The notes: generated from the letters alone by a model not told the origin. Positions 36,304-45,442 are shown, counted from the first letter of the stretch. The stretch is 64,000 nucleotides of DNA from Streptomyces sioyaensis (GCF_004122735.1 NZ_SDIF01000001.1:62001-126000), one strand, 5' to 3'. Made by a program: numbers and translations.

Positions 36304-36346
36304 ACGGGCCGCGGCCGGGGACGATGGTCCCATGGCCGCGGCCCGT
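36304..36346 (+). terminator. terminator or attenuator after ctaG-like gene
   Basis: A 13-bp outer stem (36304-36316 with 36334-36346) holds a 5-bp inner stem (36318-36322 with 36327-36331). It lies 76 nt after the stop and 38 nt before the next small gene. Confidence 0.65.
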
Positions 36347-36384
36347 GGCATTGGCGCCCGGACCGCCCTGAGGAGGTTGCGGGT

Positions 36385-36543
36385 ATGCCCGGATCTGCTA
36401 AGACGATGGCCGTGTGCACGGTGAGCGGACTGGTGGTGGCGACCGCCTACACCGTGGCGTTGGGCGCCAATGGCTGGCTCTGGTTCTCCTGGGTGGTGCT
36501 GGCGCTGGTGACGATCGGAGTGGTGGCCGTGCGACCGGTCTGA
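36385..36543 (+). CDS. small two-helix membrane protein (52 aa)
   Basis: A 52-residue protein with GAGGAGG 8-9 nt before its ATG. Two hydrophobic segments (about residues 8-26 and 30-49) are separated by GANGWLWF. No charged catalytic residues. Its position after the CtaG-like gene suggests a respiratory-chain accessory role, but nothing in the sequence proves it. Confidence 0.7.
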   Translation: MPGSAKTMAVCTVSGLVVATAYTVALGANGWLWFSWVVLALVTIGVVAVRPV

Positions 36544-36596
36544 GCGCCCCCGCCCGAGCGGGGTACGGCGCGGCCCGCATGCGCGCGGGGCCCGGC

Positions 36597-37010
36597 TCAG
36601 AAGCGGAAGACGGGCCCGGTGGCGGAGTCCATGGTGCACGCGTTGGGGAACTCCTTGCGCCAGTTCACCGGGCTGCCGCGCCAGGTGCCGGTCGCGCTGA
36701 CGGTGACCGGGTCGTACTCGCGGGTGCAGGAGTGCGGCTCGCCGGGCAGTGCGTCCAGGTCTCCGCGCGCCCAGGTCAGTGCGTTACAGGCGGCGAGCGC
36801 ATGCGGATGCCGGCGGTAGGTGTCGGGGCAGCTGAGCCGTACCCCGCGGACCCAGGTGTTGCCGGATCCGGACACGGTGAGCTGCAGTCCCTGGTCCACG
36901 GGTGGCTCATCTGCGCCGGCCGGGCCGACGCCGAGCGTGCCGAGCAGGGCCGTCGAGAGGGCGGCGAGCACGGCGGTACGGGCGGATCGGCGTCCACGGC
37001 TCACGGGCAT
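36597..37010 (-). CDS. SSI-family secreted protease inhibitor with Arg at P1
   Basis: A 137-residue precursor; the ATG at 37010 has AGGAGG and starts a classic signal peptide (RRSARTAVLAALSTALLGTLG). The mature part matches Streptomyces subtilisin inhibitors, with four Cys (61, 75, 95, 125) for two disulfides, the YDPVTVSATGTWRG strand and a C-terminal PVFRF. In the reactive loop SCTREYDP, Arg97 is at P1 and Glu98 at P1', predicting trypsin-like targets rather than subtilisin alone. Confidence 0.93.
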   Translation of the reverse strand: MPVSRGRRSARTAVLAALSTALLGTLGVGPAGADEPPVDQGLQLTVSGSGNTWVRGVRLSCPDTYRRHPHALAACNALTWARGDLDALPGEPHSCTREYDPVTVSATGTWRGSPVNWRKEFPNACTMDSATGPVFRF

Positions 37011-37216
37011 CGAGGCCTCCTGGCAACGTCGGTGGGATCGGATGCGGGAGCCCGACAGGCACGCGCGGCGCCCAGCGGCCCCAGGCCACCTCGCCGGGCG
37101 CCGGTGGACAAGCGGCCACGCCGTGAGGTCGCCCGGACGGGCCTTCGATCCACGCCCTGAAGACAGGGTGGCCGGCAACGGAGGAGGCGGCTCCGCTGCC
37201 GGCCACCGGACCGGGA

Positions 37217-37882
37217 CTACCCCACACGCTCGATCCGGGCGCGCCGGATCAGGTTCTTCCCCTCCTCACGTACCTGCTCGAAGGCCGCGTTGTTCAGCAG
37301 CGCACAACTGCCCGAGGTGGACGTCACGGAGACGGTCGTCGACTTGTTGTTGTCCAGGTTCGTCACCTTCAGCTTGGTCCCGGTGGGGAACTGGTTGCTG
37401 GACGCCGCCGGAGCGCCGCCCTCGCCGGAGAGGGTCACCGTCGAGCCGGGGCAGACCACATCGCCGTCGGCCGACGAACCGCCCGCGGCGGGCGGGGCCC
37501 CGGAGGCCGCGGAGTCGCCCGATCCGGACGGATCCGCCGAGCCGGACGGGGCGTCGCCGGCGGGTGGCTGCTTCGCCGGCGGCGCGCCCGCGGCCTCACC
37601 CCCGCCCCCCTCCGCGGAGCAGCCGGCGGCTTTCTGTTTGACCTGGATCTCCTTGATCACGGCTTGCCGGTTGGCGATGCGGGCCGCCGACTGGGCGTCC
37701 GGGTGGGCCTGCTGGTCGGCGATGAACTTCTGGTTGTTGCTCAGCGCCGTGGCCAGCCCGTCGCAGGCCACCGAGGCCTGGCTGGTGCCCGTGGTGGCGA
37801 TGGCGATGCCGCCGACCAGCGCCGCGGCACTGACGCAGACAATGATCTTCTGACGCCGGCCGACTGTTCTCTTTCGAGACAT
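37217..37882 (-). CDS. secreted protein with possible double-psi beta-barrel domain
   Basis: A 221-residue exported protein with signal sequence (RRQKIIVCVSAAALVGGIAIA). Residues 38-90 are a helical stretch with two Cys; residues 90-145 are a Gly/Pro/Ser-rich linker; the C-terminal 75 or so residues read FPTGTKLKVTNLDNNKSTTV then SGSCALLNNAAFEQV. That spacing recalls RlpA/expansin-like double-psi barrels and the small papain inhibitors of Streptomyces, without the catalytic Asp of lytic members. Function not established; next to the SSI gene an inhibitor role is conceivable. Confidence 0.8.
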   Translation of the reverse strand: MSRKRTVGRRQKIIVCVSAAALVGGIAIATTGTSQASVACDGLATALSNNQKFIADQQAHPDAQSAARIANRQAVIKEIQVKQKAAGCSAEGGGGEAAGAPPAKQPPAGDAPSGSADPSGSGDSAASGAPPAAGGSSADGDVVCPGSTVTLSGEGGAPAASSNQFPTGTKLKVTNLDNNKSTTVSVTSTSGSCALLNNAAFEQVREEGKNLIRRARIERVG

Positions 37883-38425
37883 CTGAACTCCTGTCCTCGG
37901 CCTGGAACCGTGGGTTCAGGCGCGGTTGCCGGACAGTACGACGCGCCAACCGTGCCTCGTTCAGGACGAATTGAAAGTTGTACGCGGATGCCAAAGGGGA
38001 TTCCCGAAGGGCAGGTGTCTCTGCGAGAGTGCGGGGGTTTGGGTGCCGGCGGCCCTCGTCGAGGAACGAGCCGGCCCGGCGCGGCTGTTGACCGCTCCGG
38101 CAGGGGAAGTCGGTGCCGTCCGCCCCCTCGGTCGTACGGTCCGGCGCAGCACCTCGCGCACCTGTTCCGGGTGGCCGTGGGTGAGCCGCCGGCGCGGGTT
38201 TTCGGACAGCCGCGGCAGACCGGCGAACCTCGCGAGCGGGGTGCGCGTGCACCTGACGAGCGCGTCCGTCCGGCCTCTGGACACCGGGCGGGGACAGCAT
38301 CGATCCGGCCGAAGGTGGTTACCGGCGGCGGTATGTGTCCATAAACTCACTGGCCGTCCCGGAGCCCCTCGTGACCTGGAACGGCATCACCGCCATGGCC
38401 ACCCGACGCAAGAGGGAGCTGTTCC
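37883..38425. other. intergenic region between divergent genes
   Basis: About 540 bp that should contain promoters for the secreted protein (minus) and plsC (plus). No gene or strong hairpin was recognised. Confidence 0.5.
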
Positions 38426-39196
38426 GTGCTCTACCAGGTGCTGAAGTACCTCCTCCTCGGACCGCTGCTGCGGCTGGTGTTCCGGCCACGGATCGAGGGG
38501 CTGGAGCACATCCCGGAAGAGGGCGCGGCGATCATCGCGGGCAATCATCTCTCGTTCGCCGATCACTTCGTGATGCCGGCGATCGTGCCGCGCCGGGTGA
38601 CCTTTCTGGCCAAGGCGGAGTACTTCACCGGGCCCGGCCTCAAGGGGCGGCTGACCGCGGCGTTCTTCCGCGGCGTCGGGCAGATCCCGGTGGACCGTTC
38701 CGGCGGCCGCGCCTCGCGGGCGGCGCTCTCCTCGGGCCTCTCCGTCCTGCGCAAGGGCCACCTCCTGGGGATCTACCCGGAGGGCACCCGCTCGCACGAC
38801 GGGCGGCTCTACAAGGGGCGTACCGGAGTCGCCTCGATGGCCGTCACCGCGGGCGTACCGGTGGTGCCCTGCGCGATGATCGGCACCTTCGAGGCACAGC
38901 CGACGGGCCGGCGGCTGCCGCGCGCGATGCGGATCACCATCCGTTTCGGCGCACCGCTGGACTTCTCGCGGTACGCGGGCATGGAGGACGAACGCTTCAT
39001 CCTGCGCGCCGTCACCGACGAGATCATGTACGAGATCCTCGCGCTGTCCGGGCAGGAGTACGTCGACCGGTACGCGGGCGAGGCCAAGGCGGAGGCGCAG
39101 GCGCAGGCGCGCGCACAGGGGCGACGGGGACAGACGAAGGGCACCGGGACGGGGAAGGGGAAAGGCAAGGGGGCGGGGAAGGGGCGGGCGGCCTGA
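38426..39196 (+). CDS. 1-acyl-sn-glycerol-3-phosphate acyltransferase
   Basis: A 256-residue PlsC-type acyltransferase making phosphatidic acid. It starts at a GTG with GAGGGAG upstream. Motifs I-IV are visible: NHLSFADHF (NHx4D), an FFRGVGQIPVDR block, YPEGTRSHDG and a later VPVVPCAMIG. The last 45 or so residues are a Lys/Gly/Ala tail (repeated GKGKGKGAGK) that could bind phospholipid or nucleic acid. Confidence 0.92.
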   Translation: MLYQVLKYLLLGPLLRLVFRPRIEGLEHIPEEGAAIIAGNHLSFADHFVMPAIVPRRVTFLAKAEYFTGPGLKGRLTAAFFRGVGQIPVDRSGGRASRAALSSGLSVLRKGHLLGIYPEGTRSHDGRLYKGRTGVASMAVTAGVPVVPCAMIGTFEAQPTGRRLPRAMRITIRFGAPLDFSRYAGMEDERFILRAVTDEIMYEILALSGQEYVDRYAGEAKAEAQAQARAQGRRGQTKGTGTGKGKGKGAGKGRAA

Positions 39197-39287
39197 GCGG
39201 TCGGCCGTCCGGCCCCCGCCCCGGGGATCGTTGCGCCGGGGGCGAACCGTGCGGCGGCCGCCGCCCCCGCGTTCGTAGAGTCCCGGC

Positions 39288-40343
39288 ATGACATCAGGCA
39301 GCGCAGTGGTGATCGGGGCGAGCGGACAGATCGGGCGCGCGGCGGTGCGGGCCCTGGCGCGGGACGGCTGGGAGGTGACGGCCGCGTCCCGGCGCGGCGG
39401 GCGTGATGACTCCTGGCCCGCGGAGGTCCGTTCGGCGGCGGTGGACCGGGAGGACGACGCGGCGCTGGCCGGGCTGCTCGGCGAGGGCTGTGACGTGCTG
39501 CTCGACTGTGTGGCCTACGGTGCCGCGCACGCCCGGCAGTTGACCGGCCTGGCCAACCGGATCGGTTCGGCCGTGGTGATCTCCAGCGGCGCCGTGTACG
39601 AGGACGACCGGGGACGCAGCTTCGCCACCCAGGGCGAGCCCGACGGCTTCCCGGCCTATCCGGTGCCCGTCTGCGAGACCCAGCCGACCGTGCCGCCCGG
39701 CGACGCGGACTACGGCACCCGCAAGATCGCCCTGGAGCGGGCGCTGTTGGCGCAGGGCGACCGGCTACCGGTGACGCTGCTGCGGGCCGGCGCGATTCAT
39801 GGTCCGTACAGCCCGCTGCCGCGTGAGCTGTACTTCGTCAAGCGGGTGCTGGACGGGCGGCGGGTGCGCGTGCTCGCGTACGGCGGCAGCAGCCGTTTCC
39901 ATCCGGTCCATGTGGACAACCTCGCCGAGCTGGTCCGGCTGGCGGCGCGCCGGCCGGGTTCGCGGGTGCTCAATGCGGGCGATCCGCAGGCGCCGACGGT
40001 CGCCGAGATCTCCGCGGCGGTGGACGCGGCGATGGGGGCGCCGCCGAGCGAGATCGTCGGGCCGGCCGGTGCCCCGCCGTCGACCGGGGTCGGCACGACT
40101 CCGTGGACGACACCGCACCCCATCGTCTACGACCTGACGGCGGCGGAGCGGGAGTTGGGCTACCGGGCGGTGACGACGTACGAGGAGTCGCTGCCGGAGA
40201 CGGTGGCCTGGCTGGCCGATCAGATCAAGGGCCGCGACTGGTGGGAGGTGTTCCCGACGATGGCGAACCTCTACCCGGACGAGAAGCTGTTCGGCTATGC
40301 GGCCGAGGACCGCTGGCTGGCCGACCGCGGCGGTCAGGGCTGA
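39288..40343 (+). CDS. NAD-dependent epimerase/dehydratase-like protein
   Basis: A 351-residue extended-SDR protein. It has the Rossmann motif GASGQIGRAAVRAL at the N-terminus, SSGAVYEDD at the active-site Ser position and YGTRKIALE supplying Tyr/Lys. The substrate domain lies in the C-terminal third (HPVHVDNLAELVRLA). Substrate unknown; no sugar-nucleotide pathway genes surround it. Confidence 0.85.
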   Translation: MTSGSAVVIGASGQIGRAAVRALARDGWEVTAASRRGGRDDSWPAEVRSAAVDREDDAALAGLLGEGCDVLLDCVAYGAAHARQLTGLANRIGSAVVISSGAVYEDDRGRSFATQGEPDGFPAYPVPVCETQPTVPPGDADYGTRKIALERALLAQGDRLPVTLLRAGAIHGPYSPLPRELYFVKRVLDGRRVRVLAYGGSSRFHPVHVDNLAELVRLAARRPGSRVLNAGDPQAPTVAEISAAVDAAMGAPPSEIVGPAGAPPSTGVGTTPWTTPHPIVYDLTAAERELGYRAVTTYEESLPETVAWLADQIKGRDWWEVFPTMANLYPDEKLFGYAAEDRWLADRGGQG

Positions 40344-40442
40344 GGCCGGCGGACCGGCCGGGCACACCGATATCCGGTGGCGGGGCACGCGGCCCGCGCC
40401 TACCTTGATCGCCATGAGAGATCGGATACGGGGGTGCCGACG

Positions 40443-41264
40443 ATGAGCGCCCGGCTGCGTGGCATGGCACAGGAAACGGAGCGGATCGTCACGGCGGGTG
40501 CGTACCGCGCCCCGGACGGCCGGCTGGTGGAGATCGCGGACGCGGTCGCCCGGGCCCGGGCCGGGACCCGGCTGTACGGCCCGGAGCCGGTCGCGGTGAC
40601 GGGGCCGCCGGAGGTGCGCACGGTGTTCGAGGTGACGGGGGAAGGCAGCCTCACGGCGGGGCGGCGACTGGCCGCGACGGGCCGGGGCCCGCTCGCCGTG
40701 CTGAATTTCGCCTCGGCGCGCAATCCCGGCGGTGGCTATCTCAACGGCGCGCAGGCCCAGGAGGAGGCGCTGTGCCGGGGGTCGGCGCTCTACACCTGTG
40801 TCCGCGAGGCCCCGGAGTTCTACGCCGCGCACCGGGCCGATCCCAGCCCGTTCTACAGCGACCGGGTGATCCTCTCCCCCGGTGTGCCGGTGTTCCGCGA
40901 CGACCGGGGCACGCTGCTCGACGCGCCGTACGAGGCGGGCTTCCTGACGGCGGCCGCGCCGAATGCCCGGGTGATCGCGCGGCGGCAGCCCGCCGACACG
41001 GGCCGGGTGGCGGCGGCGCTGGCGGCGCGTGCGGAGCGGGTGCTGGAGGTGGCGGCGGCCGGCGGGCACCGTCAGCTGGTGCTCGGGGCCTGGGGCTGCG
41101 GGGTCTTCCGTAATGAACCGGCCGAGGTGGCAGCGGCGTTCGCGGGCGCCCTGCTGTCCGGTGGCCGTTTCGCCGGCTGGTTCGACCGCGTCGTGTTCGC
41201 CGTGCTGGACCGCCGCGAGGACTCCCCCACCAGGGCCGCCTTCTCCGAGGTGTTCGCCGGGTGA
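40443..41264 (+). CDS. microbial-type poly(ADP-ribose) glycohydrolase (TIGR02452)
   Basis: A 273-residue protein. The PARG catalytic signature is intact: NPGGGYLNGAQAQEEALCR (GGG then QEE with catalytic Glu). It has the macrodomain-like NFASARNPGGG start and a late LGAWGCGVFRNEP segment shared by this bacterial family. Such enzymes remove ADP-ribose from proteins or nucleic acids. The ATG at 40443 is chosen over an upstream one for family length. Confidence 0.9.
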   Translation: MSARLRGMAQETERIVTAGAYRAPDGRLVEIADAVARARAGTRLYGPEPVAVTGPPEVRTVFEVTGEGSLTAGRRLAATGRGPLAVLNFASARNPGGGYLNGAQAQEEALCRGSALYTCVREAPEFYAAHRADPSPFYSDRVILSPGVPVFRDDRGTLLDAPYEAGFLTAAAPNARVIARRQPADTGRVAAALAARAERVLEVAAAGGHRQLVLGAWGCGVFRNEPAEVAAAFAGALLSGGRFAGWFDRVVFAVLDRREDSPTRAAFSEVFAG

Positions 41265-41364
41265 GAGAGGCGGGCGGACCGGGACGGCGGAGCCGCCGTG
41301 CGCCCGGCCGGTGATCCGCCGCTGTCGGCGAGCGGCCGGGCGCCACCACCCCGCGGATGCGACA

Positions 41365-41393
41365 GGGGCGGCCGGGAAGATCCCGGCCGCCCC
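41365..41393 (+). terminator. terminator between convergent PARG and peptidase genes
   Basis: Perfect 13-bp arms (41365-41377 and 41381-41393), 3-nt loop, followed by TTTTCTG on the plus strand. Confidence 0.85.
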
Positions 41394-41410
41394 TTTTCTG
41401 CCGCGACGGA

Positions 41411-43048
41411 TCAGGGGGCGGACAGAAGGTCGGCAGCGGCCTTGGCGACGGCCTTGGCCGGCGCCTTGCCCGGCTGGGGCGTGGCGTGCGGAGCGCAGGT
41501 CACGTCCTTGGGGTCGGTCTTCCCCTCCAGGAAGTACGCGTCGACCCGGTTGTTGATGCAGGGGTTGACCTGGCCGGTGACACCGTGCGACCCGGCGTCC
41601 CGCTCGGTGATCAGGCGGGAGCCCTTGAAGCGGCGGTGCAGCTCCACGGCGCCGCCGTAGGGCGTGGCCGCGTCACGGACGCTCTGCACGATCAGCACGT
41701 TCGGCAGGCCCTTGCCCGTCTTGACGTCGACCGCATGCTGCTGCTTGACCGGCCAGGTGGCGCAGGGCAGGTTCATCCACGCGTTGGACCAGGTCATGAA
41801 CGGTGCCTTGGCGTTGATGCGGGTGTTGTCGCGGTCCCACGTGCGCCAGTTGGTGGGCCACTTGGCGTCGGTGCACTCGACGGCCGTGTAGACGGCGTTG
41901 CCGTTCTCCGAGGAGATGTTGCCCGCGGTGTCCTTGAGGTCCGGACCGGCGTTCTTGACCAGCGGCTTGCTGTCACCGGAGAGGTACGCGCTCCAGACCT
42001 CGGCCACCGTGGTCCACATGGAGTCGTAGTACGGCGCGTTCTGGAAGAAGCCGGTGAGCTCGGCGGGGCCGACGACGCCGCCGATCGGGTCCTTCTTGGC
42101 GGTCGCCCGCAGCTTCTCCCACGCCGCCTGGACCTTCTGGGGGGTGTCCCCGATGTGGTAGGCGGCGTCGTTCTTGGCGACCCACGTCTTCCAGTCGCCC
42201 CAGCGGGTCTCGAAGGCGATGTCCTGGTCGAGGTTGGCCTGGTACCAGATCTTCTCGCGGGAGGGATCGACGACGCTGTCGACGAGCATCCGGCGGACAT
42301 GGCCCGGGAAGAGCGTCCCGTACACGGCGCCCAGGTAGGTGCCGTAGGAGACGCCCAGGTAGTTGAGCTTCTTCTCACCGAGCGCGGCACGTATGACGTC
42401 CATGTCGCGGGCGGTGTTCGGCGTCGTCATGTACGGCAGCAGGCCGTGGCTGCGCTCGGCACAGCCCTCGGCGTACTCCTTGGCGAGCTTGCGCTGGACG
42501 CGCTTGTCCGCCTCGCTGTCCGGCACCGGGTCGGCCTTGGGCGCCTTGACGAACTCCTGCGGGTCCATGCAGGAGATCGGCGCGGAGTGCCCCACGCCCC
42601 GGGGGTCGAAGCCCACGAAGTCGTACGCCTTGGCGGTCTTGGTCCAGAGCGGGTTCTTGGTGGTGATGCGGGTCGGGAACCTCATGCCCGACCCGCCGGG
42701 ACCGCCGGGGTTGTACAGGAGGGAGCCCTGGCGCTCCTCCTTGCTGCCGGTGCTGACGGCCCGGTCGACGGCGATCTTGATGGTGCGGCCGTTGGGCTTG
42801 GCGTAGTCGACGGGGACCACGACATAGCCGCACTGGATGGGTGACTTGAAGCCCCAGTCGTCGGGGCAGTCCTGCCAGTGGATGCCCTTCTTGGCGGCGC
42901 GCGCGGCGGCGGTCTGTACGCCGTGCGCCTCGGCCGAGCCGCTCTGGTGCCGCTCACCCGCGGTGGCGGGCGTGGCAGATATCGCTCCGGCGAGGAGCGC
43001 TCCGGTCACCAGGGTGCCGGCGGCGCCGAGCGCTGCTGATTTTCTCAC
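41411..43048 (-). CDS. secreted tripeptidyl aminopeptidase-like alpha/beta hydrolase
   Basis: A 545-residue exported protein from a GTG start with GGGGGA upstream. Residues 1-31 are a signal peptide. The alpha/beta-hydrolase core has PGGPGGSG (oxyanion), DPRGVGHS, the nucleophile in GVSYGTY, and a C-terminal AGSHG catalytic His. These match the S33 Tap family of Streptomyces that trims tripeptides from exported proteins. The cap domain carries several Cys. It is in the same neighbourhood as the SSI-type inhibitor. Confidence 0.93.
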   Translation of the reverse strand: MRKSAALGAAGTLVTGALLAGAISATPATAGERHQSGSAEAHGVQTAAARAAKKGIHWQDCPDDWGFKSPIQCGYVVVPVDYAKPNGRTIKIAVDRAVSTGSKEERQGSLLYNPGGPGGSGMRFPTRITTKNPLWTKTAKAYDFVGFDPRGVGHSAPISCMDPQEFVKAPKADPVPDSEADKRVQRKLAKEYAEGCAERSHGLLPYMTTPNTARDMDVIRAALGEKKLNYLGVSYGTYLGAVYGTLFPGHVRRMLVDSVVDPSREKIWYQANLDQDIAFETRWGDWKTWVAKNDAAYHIGDTPQKVQAAWEKLRATAKKDPIGGVVGPAELTGFFQNAPYYDSMWTTVAEVWSAYLSGDSKPLVKNAGPDLKDTAGNISSENGNAVYTAVECTDAKWPTNWRTWDRDNTRINAKAPFMTWSNAWMNLPCATWPVKQQHAVDVKTGKGLPNVLIVQSVRDAATPYGGAVELHRRFKGSRLITERDAGSHGVTGQVNPCINNRVDAYFLEGKTDPKDVTCAPHATPQPGKAPAKAVAKAAADLLSAP

Positions 43049-43713
43049 GTGGTCAATTCCCCCTGCATGGTGCGCCGCTGTTGACGGCGTTGATCACAGG
43101 CTTACAGAGGGATCCTGACGGGTGCCGTGCCCGCTTGAACAGGTTCGAACCGCAATTCTTTACCAAGCTGTAGGTATCCGGCCGCTCCGGCTCCGGTTCG
43201 CCGGGGGACGCACGGGAGCCGCTCGGCTGCGCACGACTCCCCCGCCGGGCTCCCCCCGACCCCTGTAGCGGGTCCCCTGCGCCAAGATCCACCGGAGAGT
43301 GGCCGGTACATCGCTGTCGAACGGCTGGGAGATCGCGGGGGAACCCCACCATTCCGGCCAGGACCGTCGGCAAAGGGCGCCCGCCCTTCGCCGCTCCCGC
43401 TGTACCACCGGAGCCGTCAACTTGGGGGGAATACCGCTCAATTGGCCGAGCGAGAGCAAGGCAAGGACCAGTGTCGGTACTCGCGGCGGGGTCTCAACAC
43501 CCCTTCCTGCCTGGCTGGTTGATGGCCGGCGCGTTGGCCGTCGGAGGGGGCGCGCAGGGGCGAGAATACGTCAATTGCCGTAGACCTGCCCGTGAGGCAT
43601 GTGCCAGACGCACCCCTTCAGTAACCTTCCGTGAAGGCTCTCCCACTCACCGCCACGGGAGGGCTTCGGCGTTTTCGCGCCATATGACCGAATCGTCCCG
43701 AAGGAGATCCGAA
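43049..43713. other. intergenic region upstream of roadblock cluster
   Basis: About 660 bp with no convincing gene. It should hold the Tap promoter (left) and the promoter of the roadblock cluster (right). A small CCTTC-CGT-GAAGG palindrome lies at about 43625-43637. Confidence 0.5.
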
Positions 43714-44097
43714 GTGCCGGGTATCGATCAGGTGTTGTTCCGAGCCATGGGGATCCCGGGCGTGCTCGGCGCCGGACTGATCGACTGGACCAGCGGTCTG
43801 ACACTGGGCACGGCGGGGCAGGCGCCGCACGGCGACCACGACGCGGCCGCCGCCGACACCGCCGATGTGGTGCAGGCCGTCACGCGCAACGCCACCTTCG
43901 ACACCGAGGGCACCGGCGGTCCGGCTCTGGAGGACCTGATCATCACGGCCGCGGGCAGCTACCACCTCATCCGCTTCGTGCACACGGCCTTCGACAGCCA
44001 GACCTACCTCTACCTCTGGCTGGACCGCTCCCAGGCCAATCTCGCCGTCGCCCGGCTCCGGCTGCGCGATCTGGCGGCGGAGCTGGTCGCGTCCTGA
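43714..44097 (+). CDS. short roadblock-like protein A (127 aa)
   Basis: A 127-residue protein. I start at the GTG at 43714 because AAGGAG lies 7 nt upstream; the ATG at 43684 would overlap this site. It is a clear paralogue of the protein at 45532: both have a GLIDWTSG/ALVDYTSG turn, a DVVQ/DVVR helix, a LEDLIIT/IEDILIT strand, a YHLIR/YHIIR strand and an LWLDRSQANLAVAR/LVLDRKRANLALAR helix. The pattern fits the roadblock/LC7 fold, dimerisation modules that act with small GTPases. Confidence 0.82.
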   Translation: MPGIDQVLFRAMGIPGVLGAGLIDWTSGLTLGTAGQAPHGDHDAAAADTADVVQAVTRNATFDTEGTGGPALEDLIITAAGSYHLIRFVHTAFDSQTYLYLWLDRSQANLAVARLRLRDLAAELVAS

Positions 44098-44139
44098 CGG
44101 CGCGCTCCGCCACCTCGTACGAACGGTAAGGGAACCACC

Positions 44140-44991
44140 ATGGGCCTGCCCATATCTCCTCCCCCGGCCGCTCCGGCCGGGCTGCTCGACCGGTTCGCCG
44201 CCGAACGCGTCACCGGCGCCCTCTCCGGTCCGCACGGCTGCTTCTACTTCCTCGACGGTGCGGTGTACTGCATAGAGAGCACCGCCGCTCCCGGGCTCGG
44301 CAGCCGCCTCACCGCGGCCGGCAAGGTCCCGCCGCAGGGCTGGGAGTACGCAGCCGAAGCGGCCGGGGACCGGCGGACCGGCGGCCGATTCCTGGTCGAA
44401 GAGGGCTGGCTGACGCAGGGCGAACTGGAGATCTGCCATCTCGCCGCCCTGCTCGACGCGGCGTTCTTCGCCCTGCCGCTGCTGCCCGGGGCCACCTCCT
44501 TCACCCCCGGAACCGCGCACTGGCTGGGCGTCATACGCCCCGTCAGCACCACCGCCCTCCTGCAGGCGACGGCCCGCCGCCGGGCCCTGCTCGACCGGCT
44601 CCAGCCCTGGGCAGCGGCCGACACCTCGCCCGTCATCCCCGTCGGCACCCGCATACCGGCCGCCACCACCCGCCGCCAGCGGCGGCTGCTCGACCACGCC
44701 GACGGCCGGCACACCCCGTACGAACTGGCCCGTGCGCTGGGCGAGTCGGCGTTCGCGACGCTGCTCGACATCCGCCTGCTCGCCGCGGCCGGCCTGGTCC
44801 AGATCCCCCCGCCCCCGACGCCGCTCCCCCGGCGACGCCCGGGCGCCTGCCTGGACGGGGCGCCGGCCCCCGCCGCCGTCGAACACACCGCTCCCGTCCG
44901 GCAGTTACCGCTTCCGGACGTCTTCGACACGGCCGACCCGACCATCGCCCTCCTCGTCCGCCTGCGTACGGCGCTGGAGGAAGAACTGTGA
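44140..44991 (+). CDS. DUF4388/PATAN-like protein with a TTA codon
   Basis: A 283-residue protein. The N-terminal 75 residues (LLDRFAAERVTGALSGPHGCFYFLDGAVYCIES) resemble DUF4388/PATAN-type effector modules. Residues 180-225 look like a winged helix (RQRRLLDHADGRHTPYELARAL...LLDIRLLAAAGLV). The C-terminal part has a Pro/Arg linker. Codon 256 (44905-44907) is TTA, so expression may depend on the bldA tRNA. It is 42 nt after roadblock-like A and in the same direction. Confidence 0.8.
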   Translation: MGLPISPPPAAPAGLLDRFAAERVTGALSGPHGCFYFLDGAVYCIESTAAPGLGSRLTAAGKVPPQGWEYAAEAAGDRRTGGRFLVEEGWLTQGELEICHLAALLDAAFFALPLLPGATSFTPGTAHWLGVIRPVSTTALLQATARRRALLDRLQPWAAADTSPVIPVGTRIPAATTRRQRRLLDHADGRHTPYELARALGESAFATLLDIRLLAAAGLVQIPPPPTPLPRRRPGACLDGAPAPAAVEHTAPVRQLPLPDVFDTADPTIALLVRLRTALEEEL

Positions 44992-45061
44992 GCTCCGCCG
45001 CGCGAAGCCGGTGCACCCCATGAGGCGCGTCATCAGAGGGCGCGTCAGGAAAAGGAGACTG

Positions 45062-45442
45062 ATGACGATCGAACCCCGGATACGGGAGGAATTGCATACG
45101 TTGCGCGATCAAGTACGTCACTTCCAGGGCGGGATGGTGGCGAGTGTGGACGGCATGGTCATCGCCCATGATCTGCCGGACATCGAACCGGACGGCCTGG
45201 CCGCGCTCACCGCCGCGGCGATCGGGGTCGCCCAGCGCCTCACCGAGGCGACCGGACAGGGCGCCTTCGAGGAATCCCTGACCCGGGGCGCCGACGGCTA
45301 CATCGCGGCCTACTCCGCCGGACGCCGCGCGGTGCTCACGGCCGTGGCGAGCCCGGACACCAACGTGGGGCGGCTCCATCTGCAGGCCAGGAAGGCCGCG
45401 GAACGCATCGGCGCCCTCGTGGACACACCGCCCCGCCGATAA
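45062..45442 (+). CDS. roadblock/LC7 domain protein
   Basis: A 126-residue protein with AAAGGAG before its ATG. It has the standard roadblock layout: a long first helix (EPRIREELHTLRDQV), the GGMVASVDGMVIAHDLP hairpin, a central helix (LTAAAIGVAQRLTEATG) and a final helix ending before PPRR. These proteins regulate small Ras-like GTPases, but no GTPase gene lies here. Confidence 0.88.
   Translation: MTIEPRIREELHTLRDQVRHFQGGMVASVDGMVIAHDLPDIEPDGLAALTAAAIGVAQRLTEATGQGAFEESLTRGADGYIAAYSAGRRAVLTAVASPDTNVGRLHLQARKAAERIGALVDTPPRR

Noticed and set aside
43299..43583. 94-residue plus-strand frame before the roadblock cluster
   Set aside because: No convincing RBS or conserved pattern; more likely promoter DNA.
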